A DNA stretch of 64,000 nucleotides, from positions 392,434 to 456,433 of the forward strand of contig NZ_JACXAA010000006.1 of the NCBI RefSeq assembly GCF_014699035.1. Direction: 5' to 3'. Under the pieces are notes generated by a model. The model was not told where the DNA came from, did no database searches, and saw only the letters and a program-made list of their open reading frames with translations. Each line of letters begins with the position of its first letter. Within the stretch, counting starts at the first letter, position 1. The DNA is from Spirosoma validum (GTDB taxonomy: Bacteria > Bacteroidota > Bacteroidia > Cytophagales > Spirosomataceae). Both the position numbers and the translations under genes were made by a program. Of this stretch, positions 18,443 through 26,675 are shown in pieces.

Positions 18443-20377
18443 ATGCTGATTACCCCTGGCAATCTTTTGGCCACTATTAATACACCCGACGATCTTCGTA
18501 AACTCGATAAATCTCGCTTGCCTCAGGTTGCCGACGAACTCCGTCAATTCATTATTGATGACGTATCCGTTTATGGTGGCCATTTTGGCGCTAGTCTGGG
18601 CGTAGTCGAATTAACCGTTGCGTTACACTACGTATTCAATACGCCCGATGATCAACTGATTTGGGATGTAGGCCATCAGGCTTACGGCCATAAAATATTA
18701 ACTGGTCGACGCGACAAATTTTATACAAATCGGTTTTACAAAGGTCTATCAGGCTTTCCTAAACGCAAGGAGAGCGAGTATGATGCGTTTGGTGTCGGTC
18801 ATTCCTCTACGTCTATTTCGGCAGCTTTGGGCATGGCTGTAGCCTCACAGCTACAGGGTAATCTCAAGCGTAATCATATTGCAGTTATCGGCGATGGGGC
18901 ATTAACAGCTGGTGAAGCGTTTGAGGGTATGAACCATGCCGGAGCAACGGATAGCAACTTGCTGATTGTCCTGAATGACAACTGCATGAGCATTGATCCG
19001 AATGTGGGGGCTCTGCGAGAATACCTGACCGATATTACTACATCACACACCTACAATAAGGTGAAAGATGAAGTCTGGAATTTACTGGGCAAGATGGATA
19101 AACTGGGCAAAACCGCTCAGGAACTAGTCTCTCAGGTTCAGTCAGGGATTAAGAGTTCACTGCTGGAACAGAGCAATTTATTTGAATCACTAAATCTACG
19201 TTATTTTGGTCCGATCGATGGTCACGATATTGATCATTTAGTAAGCGTTCTAGCCGATCTAAAACACATTCCTGGCCCCAAATTACTGCACATCCTGACG
19301 GTGAAAGGCAAAGGCTACGGTCCTGCCGAAAAAGATCAGACGAAGTGGCATGCGCCCGGTTTGTTTGATAAGGTAACTGGCGTTATTCACAAGAAAATAT
19401 ACGATGCGCCCCAGCCGCCAAAATATCAGGACGTTTTTGGTAATACGTTAGTTGAGTTGGCTGAGCAAAATTTACGTATCGTTGGCGTTACGCCAGCTAT
19501 GCCCTCAGGTTCATCCATGAACCTGATGATGAAGGCCATGCCTAAGCGGGCTTTCGACGTTGGGATTGCCGAGCAACATGCCGTTACGTTCTCGGCGGGT
19601 ATGGCCACGCAAGGTGAGGTAGTCTTCTGCAATATCTATTCAACGTTTATGCAGCGGGCTTATGACCAGGTCATCCACGACGTTTGTATTCAGGAACTCC
19701 CCGTCATTTTTTGCCTCGACCGGGCCGGCTTTGCAGGTGCCGATGGCCCAACACATCATGGCGCTTATGACATAGCCTATATGCGCTGCATTCCGAATAT
19801 GATTGTGGCTGCGCCAATGAATGAGCAGGAGTTACGTAACATGATGTTTACCGCTCAGTCAGATGAGGTTCAGCAGGGAAAACGAGCGTTTACGATACGT
19901 TACCCACGAGGTGAGGGCGTTATGTCTAACTGGCGTACGCCACTTGAAAAGCAAGTTGTCGGAAAAGGTCGAATGATTAGCGATGGCGAAAACGTAGCAA
20001 TCCTGACGATTGGGCACATTGGTAACTACGCTGTTCAAGCTATAGAACTGCTGGCCAAAGAAGGCATTCAGCCCGCGCATTTCGACATGCGTTACGTAAA
20101 GCCACTGGACCAAGAACTCCTTCATCAGATTTTCAGCCGTTTCGACCGTGTATTAACCGTTGAGGATGGCTGTGTTATGGGTGGTTTCGGAAGCTCTATA
20201 CTGGAGTTCATGGCGAATCAGGGTTATATGGCTCGTGTCAAACGCCTGGGAATTCCGGATGCTGTCATTGAACACGGTGAGCAAATTGAATTACAACGAG
20301 AATGTGGTTTCGATCCACAAGGTATTGCTGATTCCGTTCGTGAGCTACTATTTACAGGGCGTACGATAACGGTTTAG
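18443..20377 (+). CDS. dxs: 1-deoxy-D-xylulose-5-phosphate synthase
   Basis: This thiamine-diphosphate enzyme condenses pyruvate and glyceraldehyde-3-phosphate in the first step of the MEP isoprenoid pathway. The thiamine-binding motif is GDGALTAGEAFEGMNHAG...LNDN (about 152-178). The transketolase pyrimidine domain has DVGIAEQHAVTFSAGMA (about 372-388), and the C-terminal transketolase domain ends the 644-residue protein. The length is normal. The gene starts far from the rhomboid pair (197 bases) and ends before an 18-bp stem with a T-run, so it looks monocistronic. No other MEP gene is in the window. Confidence 0.96.
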   Translation: MLITPGNLLATINTPDDLRKLDKSRLPQVADELRQFIIDDVSVYGGHFGASLGVVELTVALHYVFNTPDDQLIWDVGHQAYGHKILTGRRDKFYTNRFYKGLSGFPKRKESEYDAFGVGHSSTSISAALGMAVASQLQGNLKRNHIAVIGDGALTAGEAFEGMNHAGATDSNLLIVLNDNCMSIDPNVGALREYLTDITTSHTYNKVKDEVWNLLGKMDKLGKTAQELVSQVQSGIKSSLLEQSNLFESLNLRYFGPIDGHDIDHLVSVLADLKHIPGPKLLHILTVKGKGYGPAEKDQTKWHAPGLFDKVTGVIHKKIYDAPQPPKYQDVFGNTLVELAEQNLRIVGVTPAMPSGSSMNLMMKAMPKRAFDVGIAEQHAVTFSAGMATQGEVVFCNIYSTFMQRAYDQVIHDVCIQELPVIFCLDRAGFAGADGPTHHGAYDIAYMRCIPNMIVAAPMNEQELRNMMFTAQSDEVQQGKRAFTIRYPRGEGVMSNWRTPLEKQVVGKGRMISDGENVAILTIGHIGNYAVQAIELLAKEGIQPAHFDMRYVKPLDQELLHQIFSRFDRVLTVEDGCVMGGFGSSILEFMANQGYMARVKRLGIPDAVIEHGEQIELQRECGFDPQGIADSVRELLFTGRTITV

Positions 20378-20389
20378 ACGTCTTTTTTC

Positions 20390-20455
20390 GACAGGATTAC
20401 AGAATTATGCGGGATGAAGCAAAATCCTTTTAATTCTGTAATCCTGTCTTTTTTT
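20390..20455 (+). terminator. 18-bp inverted repeat with T-run between dxs and aspartate kinase
   Basis: The arms 20390-20407 and 20431-20448 are perfect complements (core ACAGGATTACAGAATT), separated by 23 bases and followed by TTTTTTT. It functions well as a dxs terminator. The next gene starts only nine bases after the T-run, so either transcription reads through or the hairpin regulates it. The core resembles a hairpin repeat that I recall as frequent in Bacteroidota intergenic DNA. Confidence 0.75.
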
Positions 20456-20463
20456 AATGAATC

Positions 20464-21705
20464 ATGAAAGTTTTCAAGTTTGGTGGTGCATCAGTAAAAG
20501 ATGCGGCTGGCGTTCGAAATCTGGCTAAGATTGTTAGAACGCAGGGGCAAACCGCGATGGTAGTTATATCAGCGATGGGAAAAACGACCAATGCGCTGGA
20601 AGACCTTGTTCGGGCTTATACTCATCATCGAACAAACGAAGTCCAGAAGCATTTTGGGCTAATTCGATCTTATCACAACAGCGTTCTCTCAGAACTGTCA
20701 GGCGATTTCTCCAGAGTCCATCAAACATTTGCCCAGCTTGAAGCGTATCTGTCGAAACCATCTACGGCAGCCCATGATGACATTTATGATCAGATTGTTT
20801 CGCTGGGAGAAGTTCTATCAACACAAATCGTAGCGGCTTATCTGGCACAAACAGGATTGCCAACAGAATGGCTTGATGCCCGGCAACTGATCCGTACCGA
20901 CACCAATTTTCGCGAAGGCCAGGTTGACTGGAATGAAACAAATCGGCGCATATATCAAGTGGTAACAGGTAAGTCTATCAAAGTGACCCAGGGGTTTATT
21001 GGGCAAACGCCTGATGGTCGAACCACTACACTTGGGCGTGAGGGTTCTGATTACTCAGCCGCCATTTTTGCCTACTGCCTGAATGCGGAAAGTGTTACAA
21101 TCTGGAAGGACGTACCGGGCGTATTAAATGCCGATCCGAAGTGGTTCGACGACACCGTCCTGCTGGATAAACTAACGTATCAGGATGCCATTGAACTGGC
21201 CTATTATGGTGCGACCGTTATTCATCCAAAAACAATCAAGCCGTTACAGAACAAAAGTATACCGCTGTATGTACGGTCATTTTTAAAGCCTGATGCGCCC
21301 GGTACGGTTATCGGCAACTCGGAAGGGCATTTGCAGACGCCTTCGTTTATTTTCAAGATTAAGCAGGTCTTGATTTCGCTTCATCCAAACGATTTTTCGT
21401 TCATTGCGGAAGATAACCTGAGCCGAATTTTTGGCCGATTTGCCCAGGCCGGTGTGAAAATCAACCTAATGCAGAATACCGCAATCAGCTTCTCCGTGGT
21501 TGTCGACAATAACCCTGATCGCGTCCCAGCTTTATTGGCTCAGTTGAAGCAGGATTTCCGGGTTAGTTATAACGACGGGTTAGAACTGATTACCATTCGT
21601 TACTATAACCAGAATACGATTGATCGCGTACTGATTCACAAAAAGCTGTTATTAGAGCAGAAAAGCCGATATACCGTGCAGTTGGTAGTGAAAGATCTAG
21701 GATAA
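20464..21705 (+). CDS. lysC: Aspartate kinase (monofunctional)
   Basis: The enzyme phosphorylates aspartate, the entry step to Lys, Met and Thr. The N-terminal kinase signature is KVFKFGGASVKDAAGVRNL (2-20). The catalytic core includes GREGSDYSAAIFA (about 196-208) and IWKDVPGVLNADP, and the C-terminal ACT region (about 305-413) has RIFGRFAQAGVKINLMQN. The 413 residues fit a monofunctional aspartokinase without a homoserine dehydrogenase domain. The ACT region suggests feedback control by an amino acid, not identifiable here. It begins directly after a hairpin/T-run with no visible promoter in between. Confidence 0.92.
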   Translation: MKVFKFGGASVKDAAGVRNLAKIVRTQGQTAMVVISAMGKTTNALEDLVRAYTHHRTNEVQKHFGLIRSYHNSVLSELSGDFSRVHQTFAQLEAYLSKPSTAAHDDIYDQIVSLGEVLSTQIVAAYLAQTGLPTEWLDARQLIRTDTNFREGQVDWNETNRRIYQVVTGKSIKVTQGFIGQTPDGRTTTLGREGSDYSAAIFAYCLNAESVTIWKDVPGVLNADPKWFDDTVLLDKLTYQDAIELAYYGATVIHPKTIKPLQNKSIPLYVRSFLKPDAPGTVIGNSEGHLQTPSFIFKIKQVLISLHPNDFSFIAEDNLSRIFGRFAQAGVKINLMQNTAISFSVVVDNNPDRVPALLAQLKQDFRVSYNDGLELITIRYYNQNTIDRVLIHKKLLLEQKSRYTVQLVVKDLG

Positions 21706-21734
21706 GCGAATTGCGGGTTTACTTAGTTTAGCCA

Positions 21735-21764
21735 ATTGAGTCAGACCATTTACCTTTATCTTTG
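21735..21764 (+). promoter_or_regulatory. Promoter of the class IV aminotransferase gene
   Basis: ATTG at 21735-21738, an 18-base spacer and TATCTTTG at 21757-21764 match the Bacteroidota consensus well. Its position supports the ATG at 21789 as the start rather than the upstream TTG at 21762, which overlaps the -7 box. Confidence 0.65.
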
Positions 21765-21788
21765 ATCTCTATAAAACAGACGCATTTT

Positions 21789-22622
21789 ATGCACTACGGC
21801 TATTTCAACGGCACCATCGCTCCTACCGACCAACTCGCCGTCGGTGTAACAGACCTCGCCCTGCTTCGCGGTTATGGTCTATTCGATTACTTTCTGACCT
21901 ACAACGGTCGGCCCTTTCAGTGGGATTGGTATTGGGAGCGGTTTCAGAATTCGGCAACGCGTATGCACTTGCCACTTCCACTTGGAAAGAACGAGACCTA
22001 CGCCATTCTGATGGATCTCATCGAACGTAGCGTTGGAGCTGGTGCGGCCTCTGATATGGCGTTTCGATTCGTAATGACAGGTGGATACTCCGCCGACAGC
22101 ATCAGTATCGAACGACCCAATTTACTTATCCTGACAGAGCCAATTCATCCAGTGCCAACGGTTCAATATGAACAGGGCATTAAAGTGATTCTGGATGAGT
22201 ACGTCCGGGAAATGGCCGAAGTGAAAAGCACGGATTATAAGCGCGTTATTCTGATGGCCCAGGCTATTAGATCAGCTGGCGCGTCCGATTTGCTGTATCA
22301 AAAAGGGGGAGAAATCAGTGAATTAAGTCGGAGTAATTTCTTCATTGTCAAGGGAGACAAGCTCGTTACGCCCAGCCGGTATATTTTACACGGCATCACC
22401 CGGCGAACTATTATGCAACTAGCACAGAGCGACTTCCAGGTGGAAGAACGACCGCTATTGCTCTCCGAACTCTACGATGCGGATGAAGCCTTTACGACAA
22501 GTTCAACGAAAAAAGTGCTGCCCATTACTCAAATTGGCGATCTGACCATTGGTGATGGCTACGTTGGCCCCAAATCGAAATTCCTACTGGAGCGCTTTAA
22601 CGAACTGGTGAAGAACTGGTAA
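21789..22622 (+). CDS. Class IV aminotransferase (branched-chain / aminodeoxychorismate lyase-like)
   Basis: This is a PLP-dependent fold-type IV enzyme of 277 residues. The PLP lysine is Lys151 in STDYKRVILMAQ; family motifs are GVTDLALLRGYGLFDYF near the N-terminus, GGEISELSRSNFFIV (about 176-191) and TTSSTKKVLPI, where the phosphate and carboxylate are bound. Members are branched-chain aminotransferases, D-amino-acid transaminases or aminodeoxychorismate lyase; the sequence alone does not decide. The upstream start is a TTG inside the promoter and is rejected. It converges on bioD with one base between the stops. Confidence 0.82.
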   Translation: MHYGYFNGTIAPTDQLAVGVTDLALLRGYGLFDYFLTYNGRPFQWDWYWERFQNSATRMHLPLPLGKNETYAILMDLIERSVGAGAASDMAFRFVMTGGYSADSISIERPNLLILTEPIHPVPTVQYEQGIKVILDEYVREMAEVKSTDYKRVILMAQAIRSAGASDLLYQKGGEISELSRSNFFIVKGDKLVTPSRYILHGITRRTIMQLAQSDFQVEERPLLLSELYDADEAFTTSSTKKVLPITQIGDLTIGDGYVGPKSKFLLERFNELVKNW

Positions 22623-22623
22623 T

Positions 22624-23271
22624 CTAATTTGAATTTCTGATAGCTTCTAAGTCTATTAAGGAAGCGTACTTGTTGATAATCTCGGGAGTGATCTGCCCTT
22701 CTTGCCCGATTCGAGCGATACAAGGCAGAGTAGTATAAGCCAGAATGAAGTCTTCAGTGGCCGGATTAGACGCACCATTAAAAATTATTCCTAAGATTTC
22801 AATTTTCCGACTACGACAGGCTTCGACCGACAGCAACGTGTGATTAATGCTACCCAAGTAGTTTCGGGATACCAACACAACGGGTAGATCCAGTTGCTGT
22901 ACCAAATCAATATTCAGATAAGTTCTGTTGAGCGGCACCAGTAATCCACCTGCTAGTTCAACGACTAACGCGTTATCGGTCTGCGGTAACGTAATAACTT
23001 CTGGCTCAATCGTAATTCCATCCAACTCAGCGGCAGCATGAGGAGACAAGGGCTGCGTCAGCCGGTATGCTTCAGCATGAAATTGAGAAACCGGATTACG
23101 TACTAACTCACGAACTGTGTTTGTATCCGAATCCGTTAGAGCACCTGACTGAACAGGTTTCCAGTAATCGGCTTGTAGTGCTTCGACCAGGATGGCCGAA
23201 ACGACTGTCTTCCCAATTTCTGTACCGATTCCGGCTACGATAAACTGAGTAGGTTTTGGATTTAGACTCAT
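22624..23271 (-). CDS. bioD: Dethiobiotin synthetase
   Basis: The ATP-dependent enzyme closes the ureido ring on 7,8-diaminopelargonate in biotin synthesis. The P-loop reads GIGTEIGKT (14-22), Lys and Ser contact residues are in YWKPVQSGA (about 36-44), and VELAGGLLVPL carries the conserved acidic/Gly segment. The 215-residue length is normal. It begins nine bases after the bioF stop, so the two are one operon. bioA and bioB are not adjacent. Confidence 0.93.
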   Translation of the reverse strand: MSLNPKPTQFIVAGIGTEIGKTVVSAILVEALQADYWKPVQSGALTDSDTNTVRELVRNPVSQFHAEAYRLTQPLSPHAAAELDGITIEPEVITLPQTDNALVVELAGGLLVPLNRTYLNIDLVQQLDLPVVLVSRNYLGSINHTLLSVEACRSRKIEILGIIFNGASNPATEDFILAYTTLPCIARIGQEGQITPEIINKYASLIDLEAIRNSN

Positions 23272-23280
23272 AACCCGGAA

Positions 23281-24447
23281 TTACTTTTTCAGAGAGGTTT
23301 GTAAAACAGCCAGAAGCCTGTCTATTTCTTCCGTTGTATTAAACGAATGAATGCACAACCGGAGTCGCTCCTGACCAGCTGGCACAGTTGGACTAAGGAT
23401 TGCCCGCACATCCAGGCCTGTTTTCTGAGCTACACTGGCAACGTAGCGCGCCTGTTCATTTCCCGGTATAATCAGACATTGGATTGGTGACTCACTATCT
23501 GTCCAGGTAGCATCAGGCAGCAAATCATGAGCGCGCTCCCGGAAGTAGATAAGTCGTTCGTTAAGCCGATGTCGAGCGTCTGTATGTGCTTTTACGTGCT
23601 CATGAGCACAACGTATCGCCAGCAGACTATGCGGAGGTAAAGCGGTCGTATAGATAAACGAACGAGCAAAATTGATGAGATAGCTACGTAAAGTGGCCGA
23701 TCCTACTATGGCCGCGCCGTGAATACCTAACGCTTTCCCGAATGTATGAACGCGAGCCAATACGCGATCCTGTAAGCCTAGCTCAACTACTAAACCTTCA
23801 CCATTGGGGCCGCAAATCCCAGTCGCATGGGCCTCATCGACGATCAAAGCCGCACCATATTGCTCGCAGAGATCGACTATTGCACGTAGCGGAGCCACAT
23901 CACCATCCATCGAATAAACGGACTCAACCCCTACAAACAGTTCTCCGCTTTGTTGTGACTGAGCAGCTTCCTGTAGCTTGGTTTCCAAGTCGGTCAGGTC
24001 GTTATGACGAAACCGTTGGCGGGTAGCATAACACAGACGGGCTCCGTCAATCATACTGGCGTGTACTAATGCATCGGTTAGCAACGTATCGCCTACTTTG
24101 GGCAAACAAGCTAACAGGCCAAGGTTAGCGTCGTAACCGGAATTAAAAATAAGTGCCGATTCGGTTTGATAAAACAAAGCTAATTCTTGCTCAACCTCAT
24201 CCGCTAGAACTGTCTGACCAGCTAACAAACGAGATCCGGTCGCGCCAATCCGCGCACTTACGTACTGATCGTCCGCCTGGCGAATCGCAGCTTTGAGTTC
24301 AGCCGATCGGGCGAATCCGAGATAATCGTTCGAACAAAAATCGACGGCTCCGTCTGTTGTCCGAAGTTGACGTAATAGGCCTGCTTGTTGGTAAGCCGCT
24401 AAGCGTTCCGATAACGTATCGGTAACAGACCGTGTCAGAATAGGCAT
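23281..24447 (-). CDS. bioF: 8-amino-7-oxononanoate synthase
   Basis: This PLP enzyme of the alpha-oxoamine synthase family condenses pimeloyl thioester with L-alanine in biotin synthesis. Visible motifs are VDFCSNDYLGFA (about 35-46), NSGYDANLGLL, the cofactor Asp/His in VDEAHATGICG and the PLP Lys in HTFGKALGIHGAA. The 388 residues are standard. The ATG lies only five bases after a TACCTTTG box, which implies a transcript with almost no leader. It heads the bioF-bioD operon. The inverted DnaA-box pair lies 77 bases upstream of the start. Confidence 0.94.
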   Translation of the reverse strand: MPILTRSVTDTLSERLAAYQQAGLLRQLRTTDGAVDFCSNDYLGFARSAELKAAIRQADDQYVSARIGATGSRLLAGQTVLADEVEQELALFYQTESALIFNSGYDANLGLLACLPKVGDTLLTDALVHASMIDGARLCYATRQRFRHNDLTDLETKLQEAAQSQQSGELFVGVESVYSMDGDVAPLRAIVDLCEQYGAALIVDEAHATGICGPNGEGLVVELGLQDRVLARVHTFGKALGIHGAAIVGSATLRSYLINFARSFIYTTALPPHSLLAIRCAHEHVKAHTDARHRLNERLIYFRERAHDLLPDATWTDSESPIQCLIIPGNEQARYVASVAQKTGLDVRAILSPTVPAGQERLRLCIHSFNTTEEIDRLLAVLQTSLKK

Positions 24448-24451
24448 GTCA

Positions 24452-24459
24452 CAAAGGTA
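24452..24459 (-). promoter_or_regulatory. -7 box of bioF, four bases ahead of its ATG
   Basis: On the minus strand TACCTTTG fits TAnnTTTG exactly and is followed by TGAC and then ATG. Transcription would begin at or beside the start codon. No good -33 TTTG is seen at the usual distance. Confidence 0.5.
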
Positions 24460-24523
24460 AAGTCTCTTGACGGAATGATCGTAACCGGAAAAGGCTAGTA
24501 TGTGAAAATGTGTGTAAGTATGG

Positions 24524-24552
24524 AGTTATCCACATTCACTTTGTGGATAACT
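24524..24552. promoter_or_regulatory. Pair of perfect inverted DnaA-box sequences
   Basis: TTATCCACA at 24526-24534 and TGTGGATAA at 24542-24550 are exact DnaA boxes in opposite orientation, part of an 11-bp perfect inverted repeat with a seven-base loop. The sequence lies in the 183-base gap between bioF and the MDR gene, with AT-rich DNA to its right. No further clustered boxes or dnaA/dnaN genes are present, so an origin is not supported. It may be a DnaA-binding control site or a chance hairpin. Confidence 0.5.
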
Positions 24553-24630
24553 TTTCATTAACGTGTATTGCTTGCGAAGAAACTGAACAAATAGGCCATA
24601 TTCTCACTAAATGCGCAACTATAAAAACAG

Positions 24631-25662
24631 TTATTGACTTATTTGTAGAATTATTTTCCCCGTTTGTTTTCCTGCATCCATTTTTTGCATCGCCTGATTT
24701 GCATCACGTAATGGCATAATCTCATCGATAATGGGCACAATTTGTTTATCAATAACGAAGGCAAGCATGTCGGCAAATTCGCGTTCATTTCCCATTGTCG
24801 AACCGAAAATAGACAGCTGCTTAAAAAAGACTTTAGCCGGTACGATGTCCGTAATGTTGCCCGTTGTTCCACCATAAAAGGCGATGCGGCCACCCGGTGC
24901 TGCTACGTCAATCAGTTTGGCAAACGCGGCTCCACCAGCGCTATCAATGATTACGTCGAAATAACCGCTTCTGCCACCGCCCGTTTGGGCCAGGAGCGCT
25001 TTATGCCAGTCTGCTTCGTGGTAATTAATTCCACCGGTGGCTCCTAACGCCTTTGCTTTTTCCAGCTTTTCTTCGGAACCGGAAGTCACCCAGACTTCGG
25101 CCCCTGCTGCTACAGCAAACTGCAAAGCGAACAAAGCTGCTCCCCCACCAATGCCTGTAATTAGTACCTTCTCGGGCGCGTTATTGCCATCAGCATGCAA
25201 CCTTGCCCGCGTCATAAGTGCGCGCCAGGCTGTCAGGCCCGTCAATGGAAGCGCAGCTGCCTGTTCAAACGAAAGGTGATTTGGCTTGTGATGAATGTAG
25301 TTGACACCAACCGTTACGTATTCCGCGAACGTACCATTTTCAGGCATACCCAGAATTCGAAAGTCGGGACCGTCAAATCGTGGATTATCGCCCCAGCCCA
25401 TCCCCGGATTAATAATAACGGCCTGACCTCGCCAGACCGGATCAACACCTTCACCAACTTCTTCTACAATACCTGACCCGTCTGAACCAAGAATTACAGG
25501 CAACTTAATTTTGGGATACAAACCCTGCTGAATAAACACATCGCGGTGATTCAGAGCAGCCGCCTGTACTTTTATAAGCACTTCGCCCGATCCGGCAGAC
25601 GGCTTAGGAACGTCAATGTATTGAACAGGTTGGTGTTTCTCAGGCAGTAAGATGGCTTTCAT
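24631..25662 (-). CDS. Zinc-independent MDR oxidoreductase (quinone oxidoreductase-like)
   Basis: The 343-residue medium-chain dehydrogenase/reductase has an N-terminal GroES-like domain (1-130, with LNHRDVFIQQGLYP and LGSDGSGIVEEVGEGV) and a Rossmann domain with GIGGGAALFALQFAVAAGAEV (about 172-192). The catalytic and structural zinc Cys clusters of alcohol dehydrogenases are missing, so a quinone or enone reductase activity on NAD(P)H is more likely. The substrate is unknown. It is a single gene, divergent from the GNAT-ybeY pair. Confidence 0.82.
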   Translation of the reverse strand: MKAILLPEKHQPVQYIDVPKPSAGSGEVLIKVQAAALNHRDVFIQQGLYPKIKLPVILGSDGSGIVEEVGEGVDPVWRGQAVIINPGMGWGDNPRFDGPDFRILGMPENGTFAEYVTVGVNYIHHKPNHLSFEQAAALPLTGLTAWRALMTRARLHADGNNAPEKVLITGIGGGAALFALQFAVAAGAEVWVTSGSEEKLEKAKALGATGGINYHEADWHKALLAQTGGGRSGYFDVIIDSAGGAAFAKLIDVAAPGGRIAFYGGTTGNITDIVPAKVFFKQLSIFGSTMGNEREFADMLAFVIDKQIVPIIDEIMPLRDANQAMQKMDAGKQTGKIILQISQ

Positions 25663-25688
25663 TGGCTAATTCGTAGTTGTACGATGAC

Positions 25689-25719
25689 TTTGTAACACAA
25701 TTTCTGGCTTTTAGATTTG
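25689..25719 (+). promoter_or_regulatory. Consensus promoter of the GNAT-ybeY operon
   Basis: TTTG at 25689-25692, a 19-base spacer and TAGATTTG at 25712-25719 fit the Bacteroidota primary sigma consensus in every defined base. It shows that the gene starts at the ATG at 25743 and not at the ATG at 25677, which lies upstream of the promoter. Confidence 0.75.
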
Positions 25720-25742
25720 CCGAAACTAATTCTATCTACCTA

Positions 25743-26264
25743 ATGATAACGTATCGGGAGGCTACATCTGAAGACACAGAGGCCATTGCTCAACTACATA
25801 GTCTTAGCTGGCAGCAAAACTACAGAGGAGCCTTCAGCGATACGTTTCTGGATGGTCCTGTTATTCAAAATAGGCGCGAAGTCTGGCAGAAACGTATCAA
25901 TCACCCTTCGTCAAATCAATGCATTATCGTGGCAGAGTCGGAGGGAGCAATTTGCGGTTTTGCCTGTGCTTACGCCAACGATAATCCAGTTTGGGGAACC
26001 CTTCTCGACAATCTGCACGTTCGTAAAGACCTGAAAGGCCAGGGTATTGGCCGTGTTCTTATCAAATTAGCCGCTGAATGGGCTTATCTGAAAAGCCCCG
26101 AAGCTGGATTTTATCTGTGGGTTCTGGTCCAAAATACGAATGCTCAGAAATTTTACGACAAAATGGGTGGAATTAACCAAGAGAGGGCTTCTCTGGAGAA
26201 TCCAGATGGAAGCTTTTCGGATTGCTACCGCTACGTATGGCCTGATATAAAGACATTGTTATGA
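25743..26264 (+). CDS. GNAT family N-acetyltransferase
   Basis: The product is a 173-residue acetyl-CoA-dependent acetyltransferase. The acetyl-CoA site is seen in LHVRKDLKGQGIGRVLIKLA (about 97-116), and the C-terminal region with VQNTNAQKFYDKMGG is typical. The substrate cannot be read; relatives act on small amines, antibiotics or protein N-termini. The start is fixed by the promoter just upstream. Its stop overlaps the ybeY start by four bases (ATGA), so the two are translationally coupled. Confidence 0.87.
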   Translation: MITYREATSEDTEAIAQLHSLSWQQNYRGAFSDTFLDGPVIQNRREVWQKRINHPSSNQCIIVAESEGAICGFACAYANDNPVWGTLLDNLHVRKDLKGQGIGRVLIKLAAEWAYLKSPEAGFYLWVLVQNTNAQKFYDKMGGINQERASLENPDGSFSDCYRYVWPDIKTLL

Positions 26265-26674
26265 TTCGGTTTTTCAACGAAGACGTTCCCTATAAACTTC
26301 CTCAGAAACAGGCAATTCGTCAGTGGCTTAAGCAACAAGCCGAACACGAAGGTTATGCTGTAGGAGAGTTAAATTATATTTTCTGCTCCGATGAGTATGT
26401 ATTGCAGGTTAACCGGGACTATCTACAGCACGATTATTACACGGATATCATTACGTTCGATCAGAGTGAGGAGGAGGGCAAAATCGAGGGCGACATTTTT
26501 GTCAGCGTCGAACGCGTCGCCGATAATGCATCTCAACTAGGCGTCTCGGCTGAGCAGGAAATGCGTCGCGTACTGGCCCACGGCCTCTTGCATCTCTGCG
26601 GTTACGGCGACAAAACGGATGAAGAGCAAACCCAGATGCGGAAGAAAGAAGAAGAATGGCTAAGAAGTACGTAA
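26261..26674 (+). CDS. ybeY: Endoribonuclease YbeY (16S rRNA maturation)
   Basis: This is a metal-dependent RNase for 16S 3'-end maturation and ribosome quality control. The zinc site is visible as HGLLHLCGYGDKTDEE near residues 109-124 (pattern HxxxHxxGYxH-like, with the third position modified to DKTD). VNRDYLQHDYYTDIITFDQ is the conserved N-terminal half. The 137 residues match the family. It is coupled to the preceding GNAT gene by ATGA overlap. Confidence 0.93.
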   Translation: MIRFFNEDVPYKLPQKQAIRQWLKQQAEHEGYAVGELNYIFCSDEYVLQVNRDYLQHDYYTDIITFDQSEEEGKIEGDIFVSVERVADNASQLGVSAEQEMRRVLAHGLLHLCGYGDKTDEEQTQMRKKEEEWLRST

Positions 26675-26675
26675 A

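Noticed and set aside
24448..24630. Chromosome origin at the DnaA-box hairpin
   Set aside because: Only two boxes, no dnaA/dnaN or other origin genes nearby; kept only as a possible DnaA site.
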